Source: Alkalilimnicola ehrlichii (GTDB lineage Bacteria > Pseudomonadota > Gammaproteobacteria > Nitrococcales > AK92). Taken from it: DNA of 64,000 nt. Below are positions 25,101 through 35,252 of the stretch, piece after piece. The stretch's first letter is position 1; each line of letters opens with the position of its first letter. Position numbers and translations under genes: made by a program. Under the pieces are notes generated by a model. That model was not told where the DNA came from and ran no database searches. It saw nothing but the letters and a program-made list of their open reading frames with translations. Location: assembly GCF_003399765.1 (NCBI RefSeq), contig NZ_NFZV01000007.1, forward strand, positions 124,001 to 188,000. The letters are read 5' to 3'.

Positions 25101-25872
25101 GCACGTTGGAACCCCACATCATGATCATACCGGCGTTGTACCAGTCGGCGGACTCCGGCACGTCGGTCTGCTCACCCCAGGTCATCGGGCTGGCCGGCGG
25201 CAGATCGCAGTAGAAGTCGTAGAAGCTCATGCAGGTACCGCCGATCAAGCTCAGGTAGCGGCTCCCGGCAGCGTAAGAGACCATGGACATCGCCGGGATC
25301 GGCGAAAAACCGATGATGCGGTCCGGTCCGTACTGCTTAGCCGTATAGACGTTGGCCGCAGCAATAAGCTCGTTAACCTCATCCCAGGTGGAGCGCACGA
25401 AACCGCCCCGTCCACGGCGGGATTTGTAGCTTTTGGCCTTATCCGAGTCCTCGACGATGGAGGACCAAGCCTTAACCGGATCGTGGTGTTCTTTGATCGC
25501 TGCCCGCCAGAGCTTGAGCAACTCGCCACGGATCATCGGGTACTTCACCCGGTTGGCCGAGTACATATACCAGGAATAACTTGCGCCGCGCGGGCAACCG
25601 CGCGGTTCGTGGTTCGGCAGATCCGGCCGCGTGCGGGGGTAGTCGGTCTGCTGCGTCTCCCAGGTAACCAAACCGTTCTTGACGTAGATTTTCCAGCTAC
25701 AAGAGCCGGTGCAGTTCACGCCGTGCGTGGAGCGGACGACTTTATCGTGCTGCCAACGGGCACGATAAGCCTGCTCCCAGGAGCGGTCTTCTTTCGTCGT
25801 CTGGCCGTGGCCGTCGGCGAACTCGCCTTGGACCTTCTTAAAGAACATCAGCCTGTCGAGTAAGTGACTCAT
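22125..25872 (-). CDS. narG: respiratory nitrate reductase alpha subunit (frameshifted)
   Basis: Catalytic Mo-bisMGD subunit reducing nitrate to nitrite at the cytoplasmic face, about 1248 residues. The N-terminal FS0 cluster ligands are visible (THGVNCTGSCSW and RGCPRGASYSW), as is the molybdenum-ligand Asp region (MSFYDFYCDLPPASP). The long frame runs to about residue 975 (AWEALSKTT). After a break at about 22940 the family sequence resumes (RDHTHLARPKEDEK) and the C-terminus is intact. The span is one base too long or two too short. First gene of narGHJI-ppiC. Confidence 0.97.
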
Positions 25873-26009
25873 TTGGTTTCTTCCTATATTCCGAATTCGG
25901 TCCGGCAGCGTGCACCGGCGTCCCAGCCCTAGGGGTGCAGATCGCTACGATTCGGCCCTCGTACACATCGGGCATGACGCCACATTAGGTAGCGGAGCCT
26001 CTCGGAACA

Positions 26010-26023
26010 TTGACTTGAATCAA
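26010..26023. promoter_or_regulatory. FNR/ANR box of narG operon
   Basis: TTGACTTGAATCAA matches TTGAT-N4-ATCAA in nine of ten conserved positions. It lies about 140 bp upstream of the narG start, as expected for oxygen-dependent activation by the Anr or Dnr protein encoded in this window. Confidence 0.7.
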
Positions 26024-26371
26024 CCCTTTCGCCCGCCTTAATCGACAGGAATACCTCCCTTCTACCTCCTTCGAGATAGAGCCTACCCAAGCCGAAATAG
26101 GACGATGACATAAAGCCAAATTCAACCGACCCGCTTTTAAATAACCCCCCTGGAAAATATCAGCGCAAACCGAAAATCAAAACCGCACGGAACAAAAATA
26201 AAGCGGCATTATTAACGCTACCCCCAAATATTTCCCAAGCCTCTCTACAACCCTCAACAAAACCAAGGAAAACCATAAAAATCACTAAAAAACAACACCT
26301 TATACCAATATCAAAAACATACCCCATTAGTGGTAACCTCCTTAAAAGCACATCCCTACTGCCATATAAAC

Positions 26372-26385
26372 TTGCTTTCAATCAA
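26372..26385. promoter_or_regulatory. FNR/ANR box of narK
   Basis: TTGCTTTCAATCAA agrees with the FNR consensus except for one base pair in the left half. It is centred about 116 bp before the narK start. Confidence 0.55.
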
Positions 26386-26494
26386 TTTCTACGGCCTCGC
26401 CCTATCGTAGCGTCCAGAGCAAGCGTACTCCTGCTTGTTTAGCACACGCGCGCGACAGTCATCAGACAGTCATCAGAAAGCGAAGGACCTAACA

Positions 26495-28156
26495 ATGGCG
26501 AACACAAAAAAGTGGGGAGCCGAAACTCCTCAAGAAGGTAAGCAGTCCGCCAACGCGGACATTGAGCAATGGGACGTCGAGAACCCGGAATTTTGGGAAC
26601 GGGAAGGCAAGCGCGTTGCAACGCGTAACCTCTGGATTTCCATCCCGGCGTTATTGATGGGGTTTGCAGTCTGGCTAATGTGGGGCATTCTCACAGTGCA
26701 GATGCATAACCTCGGCTTTCCGTTTTCCGAAACCGAACTCTTCGCCCTGACCGCCATCGCCGGCCTAACCGGCGCCACGCTGCGCATACCCGCCTCGTTC
26801 TTCATCCGGATCGCGGGCGGGCGCTATACCATCTTCCTCACCACCACGATGCTGATGATTCCCGCCCTCGGTGCGGGCTTAGCGCTGCAGAATCCGGAAA
26901 CCCCGCTTTGGGTATTCCAACTGTTGGCCTTCCTATCAGGCATCGGCGGCGGCAACTTCGCCTGCTCCATGAGCAACATCAGCACGTTCTATCCGAAGAA
27001 GCAGCAAGGGTTAGCCCTGGGCCTGAACGCGGGTCTCGGTAACTTCGGCGTTACCACCATGCAGATCCTAATCCCGGCGGTGATGACAGTCGGCATCTTC
27101 GGCGCCCTGGCGGGTGAACCGATGCTGCTGGAGCGCTCCAGCGGCACCTTGATCGGCCGCATCGAGGCCGGCACCCCGACCTGGATCCAAAACGGCGGCT
27201 TAATCTGGCTGCTCTTCCTGATCCCGCTGGCCTTCGCCACCTGGTTCGGCATGAACAATCTTAAGCCGATCACTCCCAAGCTACCGAGTGCCTCCGCCGC
27301 CTTCGGCAAAATCATCGGCCTGTACGGCATCGGCTTCATTGCCTCGGCAATTGGCCTGTACCTGTATCTGCCTGCCCCCACCGGACTGGGCGTGCTCAAC
27401 GTCTGGATAATGATGCCGCTGGTAATCGGCCTCACTCTGGGCCTGATGCTCCTCATCCCCGGCGATATCAACAGCAACCTCAAGCGTCAGTACCGAATCT
27501 TCAACGACCGACACACCTGGTCGATGACGATCCTCTACATCCTCACGTTCGGTTCGTTCATCGGCTTCTCGATGGCTCTGCCGCTGTCGATCACGGTCAT
27601 CTTCGGCCAAAGCGCCGTACTGGGCCCCGATGGGCAGGTCATTGAGCACGTAGCCAACCCCAACGCTCCGAGCGCCCTGACCTACGCCTGGATCGGACCG
27701 TTCGTCGGCGCGCTGATTCGCCCGGTAGGTGGCTGGCTATCCGATAAGGTAGGTGGATCGATCGTCACTCAGGTGATTGCGGTGGTGATGGTGATCGCCT
27801 CGGCCGCCGTCGGCTACCTGCTCACGCTCGCCTACGCCTCGCCAAGCCCCGAAGATTACTTCCTGGCCTTCATTCTGCTGTTCATGGTGATCTTCGCCGC
27901 CGCCGGCATCGGTAACGGCTCCACCTTCCGCACCATCGGGGTGATCTTCAATCAGGAGCAAAAAGGCCCTGTCCTGGGTTGGACCTCGGCGGTAGGCGCC
28001 TACGGCTCCTTCGTCGCGCCGCTGGTCATCGGCGATCAGATCCGCGCCGGCACGCCGGAGCTGGCCTTCTACGGCTTCGCGGTGTTCTACGCCCTGTGCC
28101 TGATTCTCAACTGGTGGTTCTACCTGCGGCGCAACGCCTACGTCAAAAACCCCTAA
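26495..28156 (+). CDS. narK: nitrate/nitrite transporter NarK, long form
   Basis: A 553-residue major-facilitator protein with twelve predicted helices, exchanging nitrate and nitrite across the inner membrane. The two nitrate-signature regions are visible (GGGNFACSMSNISTF with LGLNAGLGNFG, and AAGIGNGSTFRTIGVIF). The charged N-terminal segment WDVENPEFWE before the first helix is typical of NarK2-like proteins. A loop of about 20 residues (SAVLGPDGQVIEHVANPN) is inserted in the second half. The ATG at 26495 follows GAAGGACC; an upstream in-frame ATG at 26435 has no good ribosome site. Confidence 0.93.
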   Translation: MANTKKWGAETPQEGKQSANADIEQWDVENPEFWEREGKRVATRNLWISIPALLMGFAVWLMWGILTVQMHNLGFPFSETELFALTAIAGLTGATLRIPASFFIRIAGGRYTIFLTTTMLMIPALGAGLALQNPETPLWVFQLLAFLSGIGGGNFACSMSNISTFYPKKQQGLALGLNAGLGNFGVTTMQILIPAVMTVGIFGALAGEPMLLERSSGTLIGRIEAGTPTWIQNGGLIWLLFLIPLAFATWFGMNNLKPITPKLPSASAAFGKIIGLYGIGFIASAIGLYLYLPAPTGLGVLNVWIMMPLVIGLTLGLMLLIPGDINSNLKRQYRIFNDRHTWSMTILYILTFGSFIGFSMALPLSITVIFGQSAVLGPDGQVIEHVANPNAPSALTYAWIGPFVGALIRPVGGWLSDKVGGSIVTQVIAVVMVIASAAVGYLLTLAYASPSPEDYFLAFILLFMVIFAAAGIGNGSTFRTIGVIFNQEQKGPVLGWTSAVGAYGSFVAPLVIGDQIRAGTPELAFYGFAVFYALCLILNWWFYLRRNAYVKNP

Positions 28157-28191
28157 GGCATGCACTGACACCGCCAACCCATCCAATTAAA

Positions 28192-28211
28192 CCGGCGGCG
28201 CAAGCCGCCGG
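28192..28211 (+). promoter_or_regulatory. GNRA-type hairpin upstream of usp
   Basis: CCGGCGGC and GCCGCCGG pair perfectly around a GCAA tetraloop and lead directly into GGGGAAAG, the ribosome-binding site of the next gene. Without a T-run it is likely a processing or stability element separating narK from usp. Confidence 0.6.
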
Positions 28212-28225
28212 GGGGAAAGTACCCG

Positions 28226-28684
28226 ATGAAAATCATGGTTGCTTACGACGACTCGCGTAATGCGCGGCTCGCATTGGCCCAGACGGTGACGCTGTTCAAG
28301 GCTCTAGCCCCTCAAATCGTGCTGATCAGCGTTGTCGAAGAACCGCGTTCCAACACCTCCGTTAACGAAGACAAATTCAACGAGGAGTACGAGGCCCTCA
28401 AAACAGGCGCCAACAACGCCGCCAGGCTATTGCGCGAGGAAGGCCTCGCCGTCGAGATCATCATCGCTGAAGGCGATGCCCGCAAGATGATCCTGCGCGC
28501 CACCAAGGAGCGAGTGCCGGATCTGCTGGTCATCGCCCGCCATAGCAACGAATCGGACACCGGACTGGTCGGGCGCGCGCTGACGGCCTTGGTCGACGAG
28601 ATCGACTACATGACCTTCGGCAGCGTCAGCTCATTTCTCGCCCGCCGCGTGGAATGCCCCCTGCTGATCTTGCCGAGCCGCTAG
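28226..28684 (+). CDS. universal stress protein (UspA family)
   Basis: A 152-residue soluble alpha/beta protein: MKIMVAYDDSRNARLAL at the start, VLISVVEEP as second strand, and the ending PDLLVIARHSN followed by FGSVSSFLARRVECPLLIL, where the nucleotide-binding loop of the Usp fold lies. It sits between two nitrate transporter genes and is probably co-transcribed, consistent with the anaerobic induction of Usp proteins in denitrifiers. Exact function unknown. Confidence 0.9.
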   Translation: MKIMVAYDDSRNARLALAQTVTLFKALAPQIVLISVVEEPRSNTSVNEDKFNEEYEALKTGANNAARLLREEGLAVEIIIAEGDARKMILRATKERVPDLLVIARHSNESDTGLVGRALTALVDEIDYMTFGSVSSFLARRVECPLLILPSR

Positions 28685-28738
28685 CTTGCCCGCGCACTGC
28701 GGCGAGGGTAGCGGACCCACCGACCGAGGATTACAACG

Positions 28739-30295
28739 ATGAAAGTCGCAGACGTCTTCAAGTTCAAGAGCCCAGAGATCAAGGCACTGCACTTAACCTG
28801 GATCGCCTTTTTCATCTGTTTCTATGTCTGGTTCAACATGGCGCCGCTGGCTACCAGCATGCTGCGTAGCGTCGACTGGCTGACCCGCCAAGATATTCAG
28901 CTCTTCGCCATCGCTAACGTGGCCTTAACCATTCCGGCCCGCATCATCATCGGCATGGCGCTGGACCGTTACGGACCGCGCCGGGTGTTCTCCGTGCTTA
29001 TGGTGGCCATGGCCATTCCAGCCCTGGTATTCGCCTTCGGCAACACGATGACTCAGCTATTGGTCTCCCGTCTGGTGCTCAGCTCCATCGGCGCTAGCTT
29101 TGTCGTCGGCATCCATATGACGGCTTTGTGGTTCAAACCGCGCGACATCGGCTTCGCCGAAGGCTTTTATGCCGGCTGGGGCAACTTCGGTTCGGCCGCC
29201 GCCGCCATGACGCTGCCCACCATCGCCCTCACCCTGCTCGGCGGCGACGACGGCTGGCGTTACGCCATCGGCATCAGCGCCATCATCATGGCCGGCTACG
29301 GCATTTTCTACTGGTTTGCCATCACCGACGGCCCCACGGCCGATACGCACCGCAAACCGCGCAACGCCAGCGCGCTGGAGGTCAGCACCTGGGGCGATCT
29401 GGTCATGCTCGTTATCATGACGATCCCGCTGATCGGCATCCTCGCGCTACTGGTTTGGCGGGTACAGATGATGGGCTACATCAGCCAAACCGGCGCCATC
29501 ATCTGCTACGTACTGATAGGCGCCGCGGTGCTCTACCAGATCGTACAAGCGCTGCGGGTGAATATCCCAATTCTGAAGAAAGGGGTACCCGAGGACGATA
29601 AGTATCCCTTCAAAAGCGTGGTCGCACTGAATTCCACCTACTTCGCCAACTTCGGTGCAGAGCTTGCCGTAGTCTCCATGCTGCCGATGTTCTTCGAAGA
29701 AACCTGGGGCCTGACGGCCGCTGTCGCCGGCGCCATCGCCGCCTCGTTCGCCTTTGTCAACCTCGTGGCAAGACCGGCCGGAGGCCTCGTTTCCGACCGC
29801 ATGGGTAACCGCCGCTTCGTGATGCTCAGCTATATGTTCGGCATCGGCGTCGGCTTCCTGTTCATGGCGATGTTGAACGAGAGTTGGCCGCTAATCGTAG
29901 CGATCGCCATCACCATCACCTGCTCGGTCTTCGTACAGGGTTCGGAAGGCGCCACCTTCGGCATCATTCCCTCGATCAAGCGCCGCCTCACCGGCCAGAT
30001 ATCGGGGATGGCCGGCGCCTACGGCAACGTTGGCGCGGTGTTCTACCTGACGCTTTTCCTGTTCGTCACACCCACCCAGTTCTTCTTGATCATCGCCGCC
30101 GGCGCCTTTGTCAGCTGGCTGATCTGCTACCTATGGTTGGCGGAGCCGGAAGGCGCCTTCGACGAAGACTACTATCTCTCCTCGGTGGATCGGGAGATCG
30201 CCGCCAGCGAGACTGCCACCAGTGAGGTCGCTCTATCCTCCGCAAATAGGGAAACCGCTGTCGAGGAGTCCACCGGAGGCCGAGAGGCACGCTAG
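28739..30295 (+). CDS. narK: nitrate transporter NarK, type I
   Basis: A 518-residue MFS protein with twelve helices and a long charged C-terminal tail. Family marks are FYVWFNMAPLATSM, GMALDRYGPRR, the first nitrate signature GFYAGWGNFGSAAAA and the second GMAGAYGNVGAVFYL. This is the type I (NarK1-like, nitrate/H+ symport) pattern, distinct from the other two NarK proteins here. Good spacing from a GAGGATTACA leader. The gene ends at a perfect palindrome. Confidence 0.93.
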   Translation: MKVADVFKFKSPEIKALHLTWIAFFICFYVWFNMAPLATSMLRSVDWLTRQDIQLFAIANVALTIPARIIIGMALDRYGPRRVFSVLMVAMAIPALVFAFGNTMTQLLVSRLVLSSIGASFVVGIHMTALWFKPRDIGFAEGFYAGWGNFGSAAAAMTLPTIALTLLGGDDGWRYAIGISAIIMAGYGIFYWFAITDGPTADTHRKPRNASALEVSTWGDLVMLVIMTIPLIGILALLVWRVQMMGYISQTGAIICYVLIGAAVLYQIVQALRVNIPILKKGVPEDDKYPFKSVVALNSTYFANFGAELAVVSMLPMFFEETWGLTAAVAGAIAASFAFVNLVARPAGGLVSDRMGNRRFVMLSYMFGIGVGFLFMAMLNESWPLIVAIAITITCSVFVQGSEGATFGIIPSIKRRLTGQISGMAGAYGNVGAVFYLTLFLFVTPTQFFLIIAAGAFVSWLICYLWLAEPEGAFDEDYYLSSVDREIAASETATSEVALSSANRETAVEESTGGREAR

Positions 30296-30322
30296 CCTAG
30301 TGCCCTCTTGCCTCTCCTCTTC

Positions 30323-30348
30323 GCTCCGTCGGTCTAGACCGACGGAGC
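30323..30348. terminator. 26-bp perfect palindrome after narK
   Basis: GCTCCGTCGGTCT is followed at once by its exact reverse complement, giving an 11-bp stem with TAGA loop in RNA. A pyrimidine-rich stretch (TTCTCCTTCTCC) follows on plus. It probably ends the narK-usp-narK transcript; the T-run is weak. Confidence 0.6.
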
Positions 30349-30727
30349 GGCCGCTTCTCCTTCTCCGTAACCCGCCACCTGAATGTCAAGCCGTAACTCA
30401 TTGCGCTGGCAGACCAAGGCCACACCGCGCGTACCGGCAGCACCACCCGATAAGGCGCGTGGCGGAGCCGCAGCCGGCGTTGCGCTTGTGACCAAGGGCG
30501 ATACAGCCGCCCCTGGCAGCGAACTCGCCGCGCCACCAGAGCCGACAAGGGAATTGGTCAGCGGTTTATTGCCTAGCTAGCCACGACACCGGAACTAAAA
30601 CCAGTATCGAAAACCCGCAGTTTCGTAGAACGCCGCCGGTAGTGGGGAGTGTAATTAGGAGTAACGAGCGCCGATCGCGCCGGCAAGTACCGATGAGTAT
30701 CGCATCGCTGCGCTGGCTACAGAGCGC
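30349..30727. other. intergenic region between convergent narK genes
   Basis: About 380 bp with short frames in several directions but no start signal or recognisable product. I see nothing else in it. Confidence 0.5.
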
Positions 30728-32146
30728 TCAGCACGGCGCCTCAGCGCCGTGCCGGGCATAGTACCACCAGGTGATCGCAATGCAGCTAGCGTAGAACGCG
30801 ACGAATGCGAATAAAGCAGCCTGAACGCCGCCGGTAAGGGTGATGGACACCCCATAGCTGCCGGGAATAAAGAAGCCGCCGAAGGCACCTACCGCGGAGC
30901 TGAAACCCAGCGCGGCGCCAGATTCCTTAGCGGCCTTACTCGTCGCCCTCTCCAGGGCGAGCGGACCGTTACCGAGCCTCTTGCGCCACTGATTAAGAAA
31001 AATCACCGGGATCATCCGGAAGGTCGAACCATTACCGACGCCGGCAAGTATGAACAACAGCAAGAACATGCTCAGAAAGCCATAGAAGTTGCCGCTGGCC
31101 TCGCTGGTTGGCAGAAAGTACATAACCCCCAGCACCGCCGCCGCCATCAGCACAAAGGTCCACAAGGTCACCAACGCACCGCCCACCCGGTCGGATACCC
31201 ACCCCCCTACCGGCCGCACCAGTGCCGCCAACAAAGGTCCAATAAAGGCGAACTGCATGGCATCCACGCCAGGAAATAGCGTTGTGGTCAACATCGGGAA
31301 GCCGGCGCTGAAACCGATGAAGGAACCGAAGGTACCGATATAAAGCCAGGACATCAGCCAGTTATGCTTGCGCCGAAAAACTACTGCTTGATCTTTGAAC
31401 GAGGCCTTAGCGGAGGCGATATCGTTCATCCCGAACCAGGCCGCGACGGCACTGAGGAGGATGAAAGGCACCCATATAAAACCGGCATTCTGCAACCAAA
31501 TTGGCTTGCTGAACTCGCCGTCGCTCCACATCAGCGGCGACCCGCCCAAGGCTCCGAAAACACCCGCCGTGATCGCCACCGGCACCAAGAACTGCATCAA
31601 GGACACGCCGAGGTTGCCGAGCCCTGCGTTCAGCCCCAGTGCGGTACCCTTTTCGTTGCGGGGGAAAAAGTAATTCACGTTAGCCATCGACGAGGCAAAA
31701 TTGCCGCCGCCCACACCGCAAAACGCCGCCAACACAGCCATAACCCAATAGGGCGTCTCTGGATTCTGGGTCGCGAAACCGATACCCAACGCCGGAATTG
31801 CCAGCGCAGCGGTGGATAACGCAGTCCAACGGCGGCCACCGAAAATCGGCACCATAAAGGCAAAGAACACTCGCAGCGTAGCGCCGGACAGACCAGGTAA
31901 AGCAGCAAGCCAAAATAGCTGATTCGTGCTGTAGTCAAAGCCCACATAGGGGAGATTGACTACGACAACGCTCCACACCATCCAAACCGCAAAGGCCAGG
32001 GCTAACGCGGGGATGGACAACCCCAAGTTGCGGGCAGCGACGGGCTTACCGACCGTATGCCAAAAGCGCGGATCCTCAGGCCGCCAATCGGTCAGCACGC
32101 GACCCTTACCGGTATCGCGCCCGACTATTTCGGGGGTAGCAACCAT
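30728..32146 (-). CDS. narK: nitrate/nitrite antiporter NarK, third copy
   Basis: A 472-residue MFS protein from the ATG at 32146, chosen because AGGAGAG lies before it. N-terminal WRPEDPRFWHTVGKPVAARNLG, then GGGNFASSMANVNYFFP with LGLNAGLGNLGVS and AGVGNGSTFRMIPVIF: both nitrate signatures. It is a type II (NarK2/NarU-like) protein, related to the one at 26495 but lacking its insertion. It has a cytoplasmic loop rich in Lys/Arg (NQWRKRLGNG). It is divergent from narX and may share the FNR-like site between them. Confidence 0.93.
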   Translation of the reverse strand: MVATPEIVGRDTGKGRVLTDWRPEDPRFWHTVGKPVAARNLGLSIPALALAFAVWMVWSVVVVNLPYVGFDYSTNQLFWLAALPGLSGATLRVFFAFMVPIFGGRRWTALSTAALAIPALGIGFATQNPETPYWVMAVLAAFCGVGGGNFASSMANVNYFFPRNEKGTALGLNAGLGNLGVSLMQFLVPVAITAGVFGALGGSPLMWSDGEFSKPIWLQNAGFIWVPFILLSAVAAWFGMNDIASAKASFKDQAVVFRRKHNWLMSWLYIGTFGSFIGFSAGFPMLTTTLFPGVDAMQFAFIGPLLAALVRPVGGWVSDRVGGALVTLWTFVLMAAAVLGVMYFLPTSEASGNFYGFLSMFLLLFILAGVGNGSTFRMIPVIFLNQWRKRLGNGPLALERATSKAAKESGAALGFSSAVGAFGGFFIPGSYGVSITLTGGVQAALFAFVAFYASCIAITWWYYARHGAEAPC

Positions 32147-32384
32147 GGCTAAGCTCTCCTGTGCGCGTAGTACGCCATTACGCTCCAATCTGCGGGTTCA
32201 GAGCGCCTCCCCCGTTGCCTGGCCAGACGCGTCTCTCGAAGACAACACCGTCGTGGGCCCAGTGGCGCATGCCATCAGGAGCCGGAAAAGACGCCCCTTC
32301 GGGCGCGCACAAGCTCGGTGAACCCAAAGATTGAAACGCGACGGCGTGCTAGCGCAACATTAAAAAGCCGTGGCCAATGCAACC

Positions 32385-32398
32385 TTGACCGCGATCAA
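32385..32398. promoter_or_regulatory. FNR/ANR box between narK and narX
   Basis: TTGACCGCGATCAA, nine of ten conserved bases of TTGAT-N4-ATCAA. It lies about 180 bp before narX and 245 bp before the divergent narK start. Confidence 0.65.
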
Positions 32399-32566
32399 GG
32401 AGTCCAAGCATCAGTTTGTATCTATTGTCGCGCCCTATCTCGAAAGAGGTATTGGGGAGTAGAATCGCAAGCGTATGATTTATCCGAGGTCGCGACTGCC
32501 ACGGCGATAACCGAAGGGACTCGAAAGCACCGCCGAAGCGGTTCGAGGTACACCTATCGAGGACAT

Positions 32567-34402
32567 ATGCAGAACTCAATTACCCAGTCCCTGATCTTCC
32601 GCGCCGGGGTTACCATGGGCGGCATCGTCATACTGGCGCTAACAAGCATGCTAGGGTCGATCATCATCGCCGAAACCGCCCGCGACGACGCTGCTGCCAT
32701 CAATCACGCCGGCTCGCTGCGGATGCAATCTTACCGCATCGCCGCCAGGCTGCCGGATGCCGAACCGCAACAGATCGAGCAATACGCCGAGCAGTTTGAG
32801 GCCACTTTAGATAGCCCCGCCATCAGAGGCCTGGTTCCCGCCTCCCAACGCCATGACGTTAATGCCAGCTACGAGCGGTTACGCAAACGCTGGGAGGAAG
32901 AGCTGCGCCCGCTAGCGTCCTTGGCTGCCACCGGCTCGACCGCAGCTATCTCAGCCTATAATGAGGGGGTATCTGACTTTGCCACCGAGGTGGATGGATT
33001 CGTCACCCTGCTGCAACGCGAAGCCGAAGCACGCTTACAACTGCTGCGCCTTATACAAGGGGCAACACTGTTCATGACGCTGGCTTTGGTGTTTCTGGCG
33101 ATGTATAAGCTGGTCACCGACGTCGTACCCCCTCTGCGTGCCCTGTTCCAGGTGGTCAATCAAGTGCGGCGAGCCGACTTTAGCGGCCGGACGACGTACG
33201 AAGGCGGCGACGAGCTCGGTTTGCTCTCGCGCACCATCAACCAGATGAACGATAGTCTGTCACGGATGTACGCAGAGCTAGAACAGCGGGTGGAGGACAA
33301 AACCGCCGCCCTCAAGCGCAGCAACGAATCGCTGCGACTTATGTATCAGGCCGCCCGTCAGCTCAACGGCGAACCTGCCTCCAGCCATACCTATCGCAGC
33401 GTCCTGGAACAGATGGAACAGGTAACCGGCCTAGGGCCGATCACACTGTGTCTATCCCACGAGGAAGCCGACCGAGCCTATCAGCGCATCTCGACCCTAA
33501 ACGAGCGTCAACCCGGCTTCTGTCAGGCGCCGGAATGCGGCGACTGTTTCCAAGGCATACGCGGCCGTATGCACGTGCGCACGGTACCGGTAGGCGAATC
33601 CGATCACCGTTACGGCGTCTTACTGGTCCAATATCCGCCCGACCGCCAACCTCAACGCTGGCAACTGGAACTGGTGGAAACGGTAGCCGGCCATATAGCC
33701 ACGGCATTGACCCTATCCCGCCGTCATGAGGAACAGCGCCGCCTCGCACTGATGGACGAGCGGGCGGTCATCGCCCGCGAGCTGCATGACTCGCTGGCAC
33801 AAGCGCTGTCGTACCTGAAGATACAGGTGACACGGCTCCAGACCCTGATCCGCAATCAGGCGCCGGCCGAGGACAAACAGGCCGTCATCGACGAACTGCG
33901 CGAGGGCCTCAACTCCGCCTATCGCCAGTTGCGCGAACTCCTCACTACCTTCCGCCTAAAGATGGACCAACCGGGGCTTGAGCCAGCCCTACAAGGCACG
34001 GTGCGCGAATTCTCCAAGCGCGGCGAACTGGAGATACAGCTTGAGTACGATCTCAAGCACTGCCCGCTCACCCCGAACGAGGAAATCCACACCCTGCAGG
34101 TCGTGCGCGAAGCCTTAGCCAACGTCGTGCACCATGCGCGGGCACGCACCTGCGACGTGCAACTGCACACCGACGCCCACGGCCGCGTCGTCGTGCGCGT
34201 AAGCGATGACGGGGTCGGACTACCGGAGGATTGGCAACGCCGTACCAATCACTACGGCAGCACCATTATGCAGGAGCGCGCGGACGGCCTGGGCGGCACC
34301 CTCAGCCTGGCACGACGCCAAGAAGGCGGCACCGAGGTAAAACTGACTTTCACCCCGGCCGCCAGCGAGGAAGATACCACCACGTTACTGACAGGCAACT
34401 AA
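32567..34402 (+). CDS. narX: nitrate/nitrite sensor histidine kinase NarX-like
   Basis: A 611-residue membrane sensor. TM1 is residues 10-35. The periplasmic nitrate-binding P-box is [16 protein letters not shown] (45-60). TM2 lies near 165-185, followed by HAMP ([15 protein letters not shown]) and a central Cys-containing module ([13 protein letters not shown]) like that of E. coli NarX. The HisKA_3 H-box is [14 protein letters not shown], and the ATP domain has [12 protein letters not shown] and DDGVGLPE. The ATG at 32567 (GAGGACAT before it) gives the normal NarX N-terminus. Its stop overlaps the narL start. Confidence 0.94.
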   Translation: MQNSITQSLIFRAGVTMGGIVILALTSMLGSIIIAETARDDAAAINHAGSLRMQSYRIAARLPDAEPQQIEQYAEQFEATLDSPAIRGLVPASQRHDVNASYERLRKRWEEELRPLASLAATGSTAAISAYNEGVSDFATEVDGFVTLLQREAEARLQLLRLIQGATLFMTLALVFLAMYKLVTDVVPPLRALFQVVNQVRRADFSGRTTYEGGDELGLLSRTINQMNDSLSRMYAELEQRVEDKTAALKRSNESLRLMYQAARQLNGEPASSHTYRSVLEQMEQVTGLGPITLCLSHEEADRAYQRISTLNERQPGFCQAPECGDCFQGIRGRMHVRTVPVGESDHRYGVLLVQYPPDRQPQRWQLELVETVAGHIATALTLSRRHEEQRRLALMDERAVIARELHDSLAQALSYLKIQVTRLQTLIRNQAPAEDKQAVIDELREGLNSAYRQLRELLTTFRLKMDQPGLEPALQGTVREFSKRGELEIQLEYDLKHCPLTPNEEIHTLQVVREALANVVHHARARTCDVQLHTDAHGRVVVRVSDDGVGLPEDWQRRTNHYGSTIMQERADGLGGTLSLARRQEGGTEVKLTFTPAASEEDTTTLLTGN

Positions 34403-35040
34403 TGACAAACACACAAATTCTGATAGTCGACGATCACCCCCTGTTCCGGCGCGGCGTCCGTCAACTGCTGGAAATGGACCCGGAATTGACCATCGCCGGC
34501 GAGGCCAGCGGCGGCAAGGAAGCGATCGCCCTCGCTTCCGAACTGGACCCGGACCTGATTCTGCTTGACCTAAACATGGCCCAAATCGACGGCCTCGAAG
34601 TCCTCCGAGCGATCCGCGACAACGGCATCACCTGCCGCATCGTCATGCTAACGGTGTCGGATGCTAACGAAGACGTCGTTACCGCGCTACGCGCCGGGGC
34701 AGACGGTTACCTGCTCAAGGACATGGAACCGGAAGACCTGCTGGCGCGCATCCAGGAAGCCGCCGCCGGCAAGATGGTCATCAGCCCGCAGCTGGCCAGC
34801 GTATTGGCCGGCGTCGTCAGCGGCCGGGCCGAATCGGCCGCCGGCCAGAATGCATTGACCGCGCGCGAGCGACAAATCCTAGCCTGCCTAGCCGAAGGGC
34901 TGAGCAACAAGATGGTGGCGCGCAAACTGGACATTACCGAAGGCACGGTCAAGGTTCATGTCAAGAACCTGCTGAAAAAGCTCAACCTACGCTCGCGCGT
35001 GGAAGCAGCGGTATGGGCGGTCAATAACGGCATCGGCTAG
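34402..35040 (+). CDS. narL: nitrate response regulator NarL
   Basis: A 212-residue NarL/FixJ-type regulator. The receiver has [13 protein letters not shown], phospho-Asp56 in [11 protein letters not shown], Thr in VMLTVSD and Lys in YLLKDM. The LuxR-type helix-turn-helix is [15 protein letters not shown] then [17 protein letters not shown]. Overlaps narX by one base (TAATG), so the two are coupled. It should bind TACYYMT heptamers; a candidate pair lies in the narG-narK gap. Confidence 0.95.
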   Translation: MTNTQILIVDDHPLFRRGVRQLLEMDPELTIAGEASGGKEAIALASELDPDLILLDLNMAQIDGLEVLRAIRDNGITCRIVMLTVSDANEDVVTALRAGADGYLLKDMEPEDLLARIQEAAAGKMVISPQLASVLAGVVSGRAESAAGQNALTARERQILACLAEGLSNKMVARKLDITEGTVKVHVKNLLKKLNLRSRVEAAVWAVNNGIG

Positions 35041-35149
35041 GCGAGGCAATACGGGGCCGCGCCCCTCGAGCCAAACCGGTCGACTACGCTCCCCTGCGCA
35101 ACCCGCCCGCAGGGGCCGCTTGGCACACTCGCCGGATGGCCGCCCACAC

Positions 35150-35163
35150 TTGACTCGCATCAA
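35150..35163. promoter_or_regulatory. FNR/ANR box of dnr
   Basis: TTGACTCGCATCAA, nine of ten conserved positions, about 96 bp before the dnr start. It suggests Anr control of Dnr, the cascade known from Pseudomonas. Confidence 0.7.
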
Positions 35164-35252
35164 GAAAGTAGACCGCCGCTTCACGGATAATGCGGATAAT
35201 ACGCGGTGGCAGAATAACCGCCGCAGCCTTTATCGAAATAGCTGGAGCGGCT

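Larger units (their letters stand above)
25873..26494. promoter_or_regulatory. narG-narK divergent control region
   Basis: About 620 bp, AT-rich in its right part, between divergently read narG and narK. It holds two FNR/ANR-like boxes (listed separately) and one imperfect NarL-type inverted heptamer pair, TACCCCA-TT-AGTGGTA, at 26320-26335. Reading frames inside have no support from start signals or similarity. Confidence 0.65.

Noticed and set aside
24061-25863. Long plus-strand frames opposite narG (24061-24780 and 25075-25863)
   Set aside because: They mirror the codon pattern of narG, have no ribosome-binding site and give Arg/His/Val-rich sequences without any motif.
26160-26381. Hydrophobic 73-codon minus frame in the narG-narK gap
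   Set aside because: AT-rich regulatory DNA that contains FNR- and NarL-like sites; no ribosome-binding site.
30383-30580. 65-codon frame between the two convergent narK genes
   Set aside because: Ala/Pro-rich composition without a start signal; most likely chance in GC-rich spacer.
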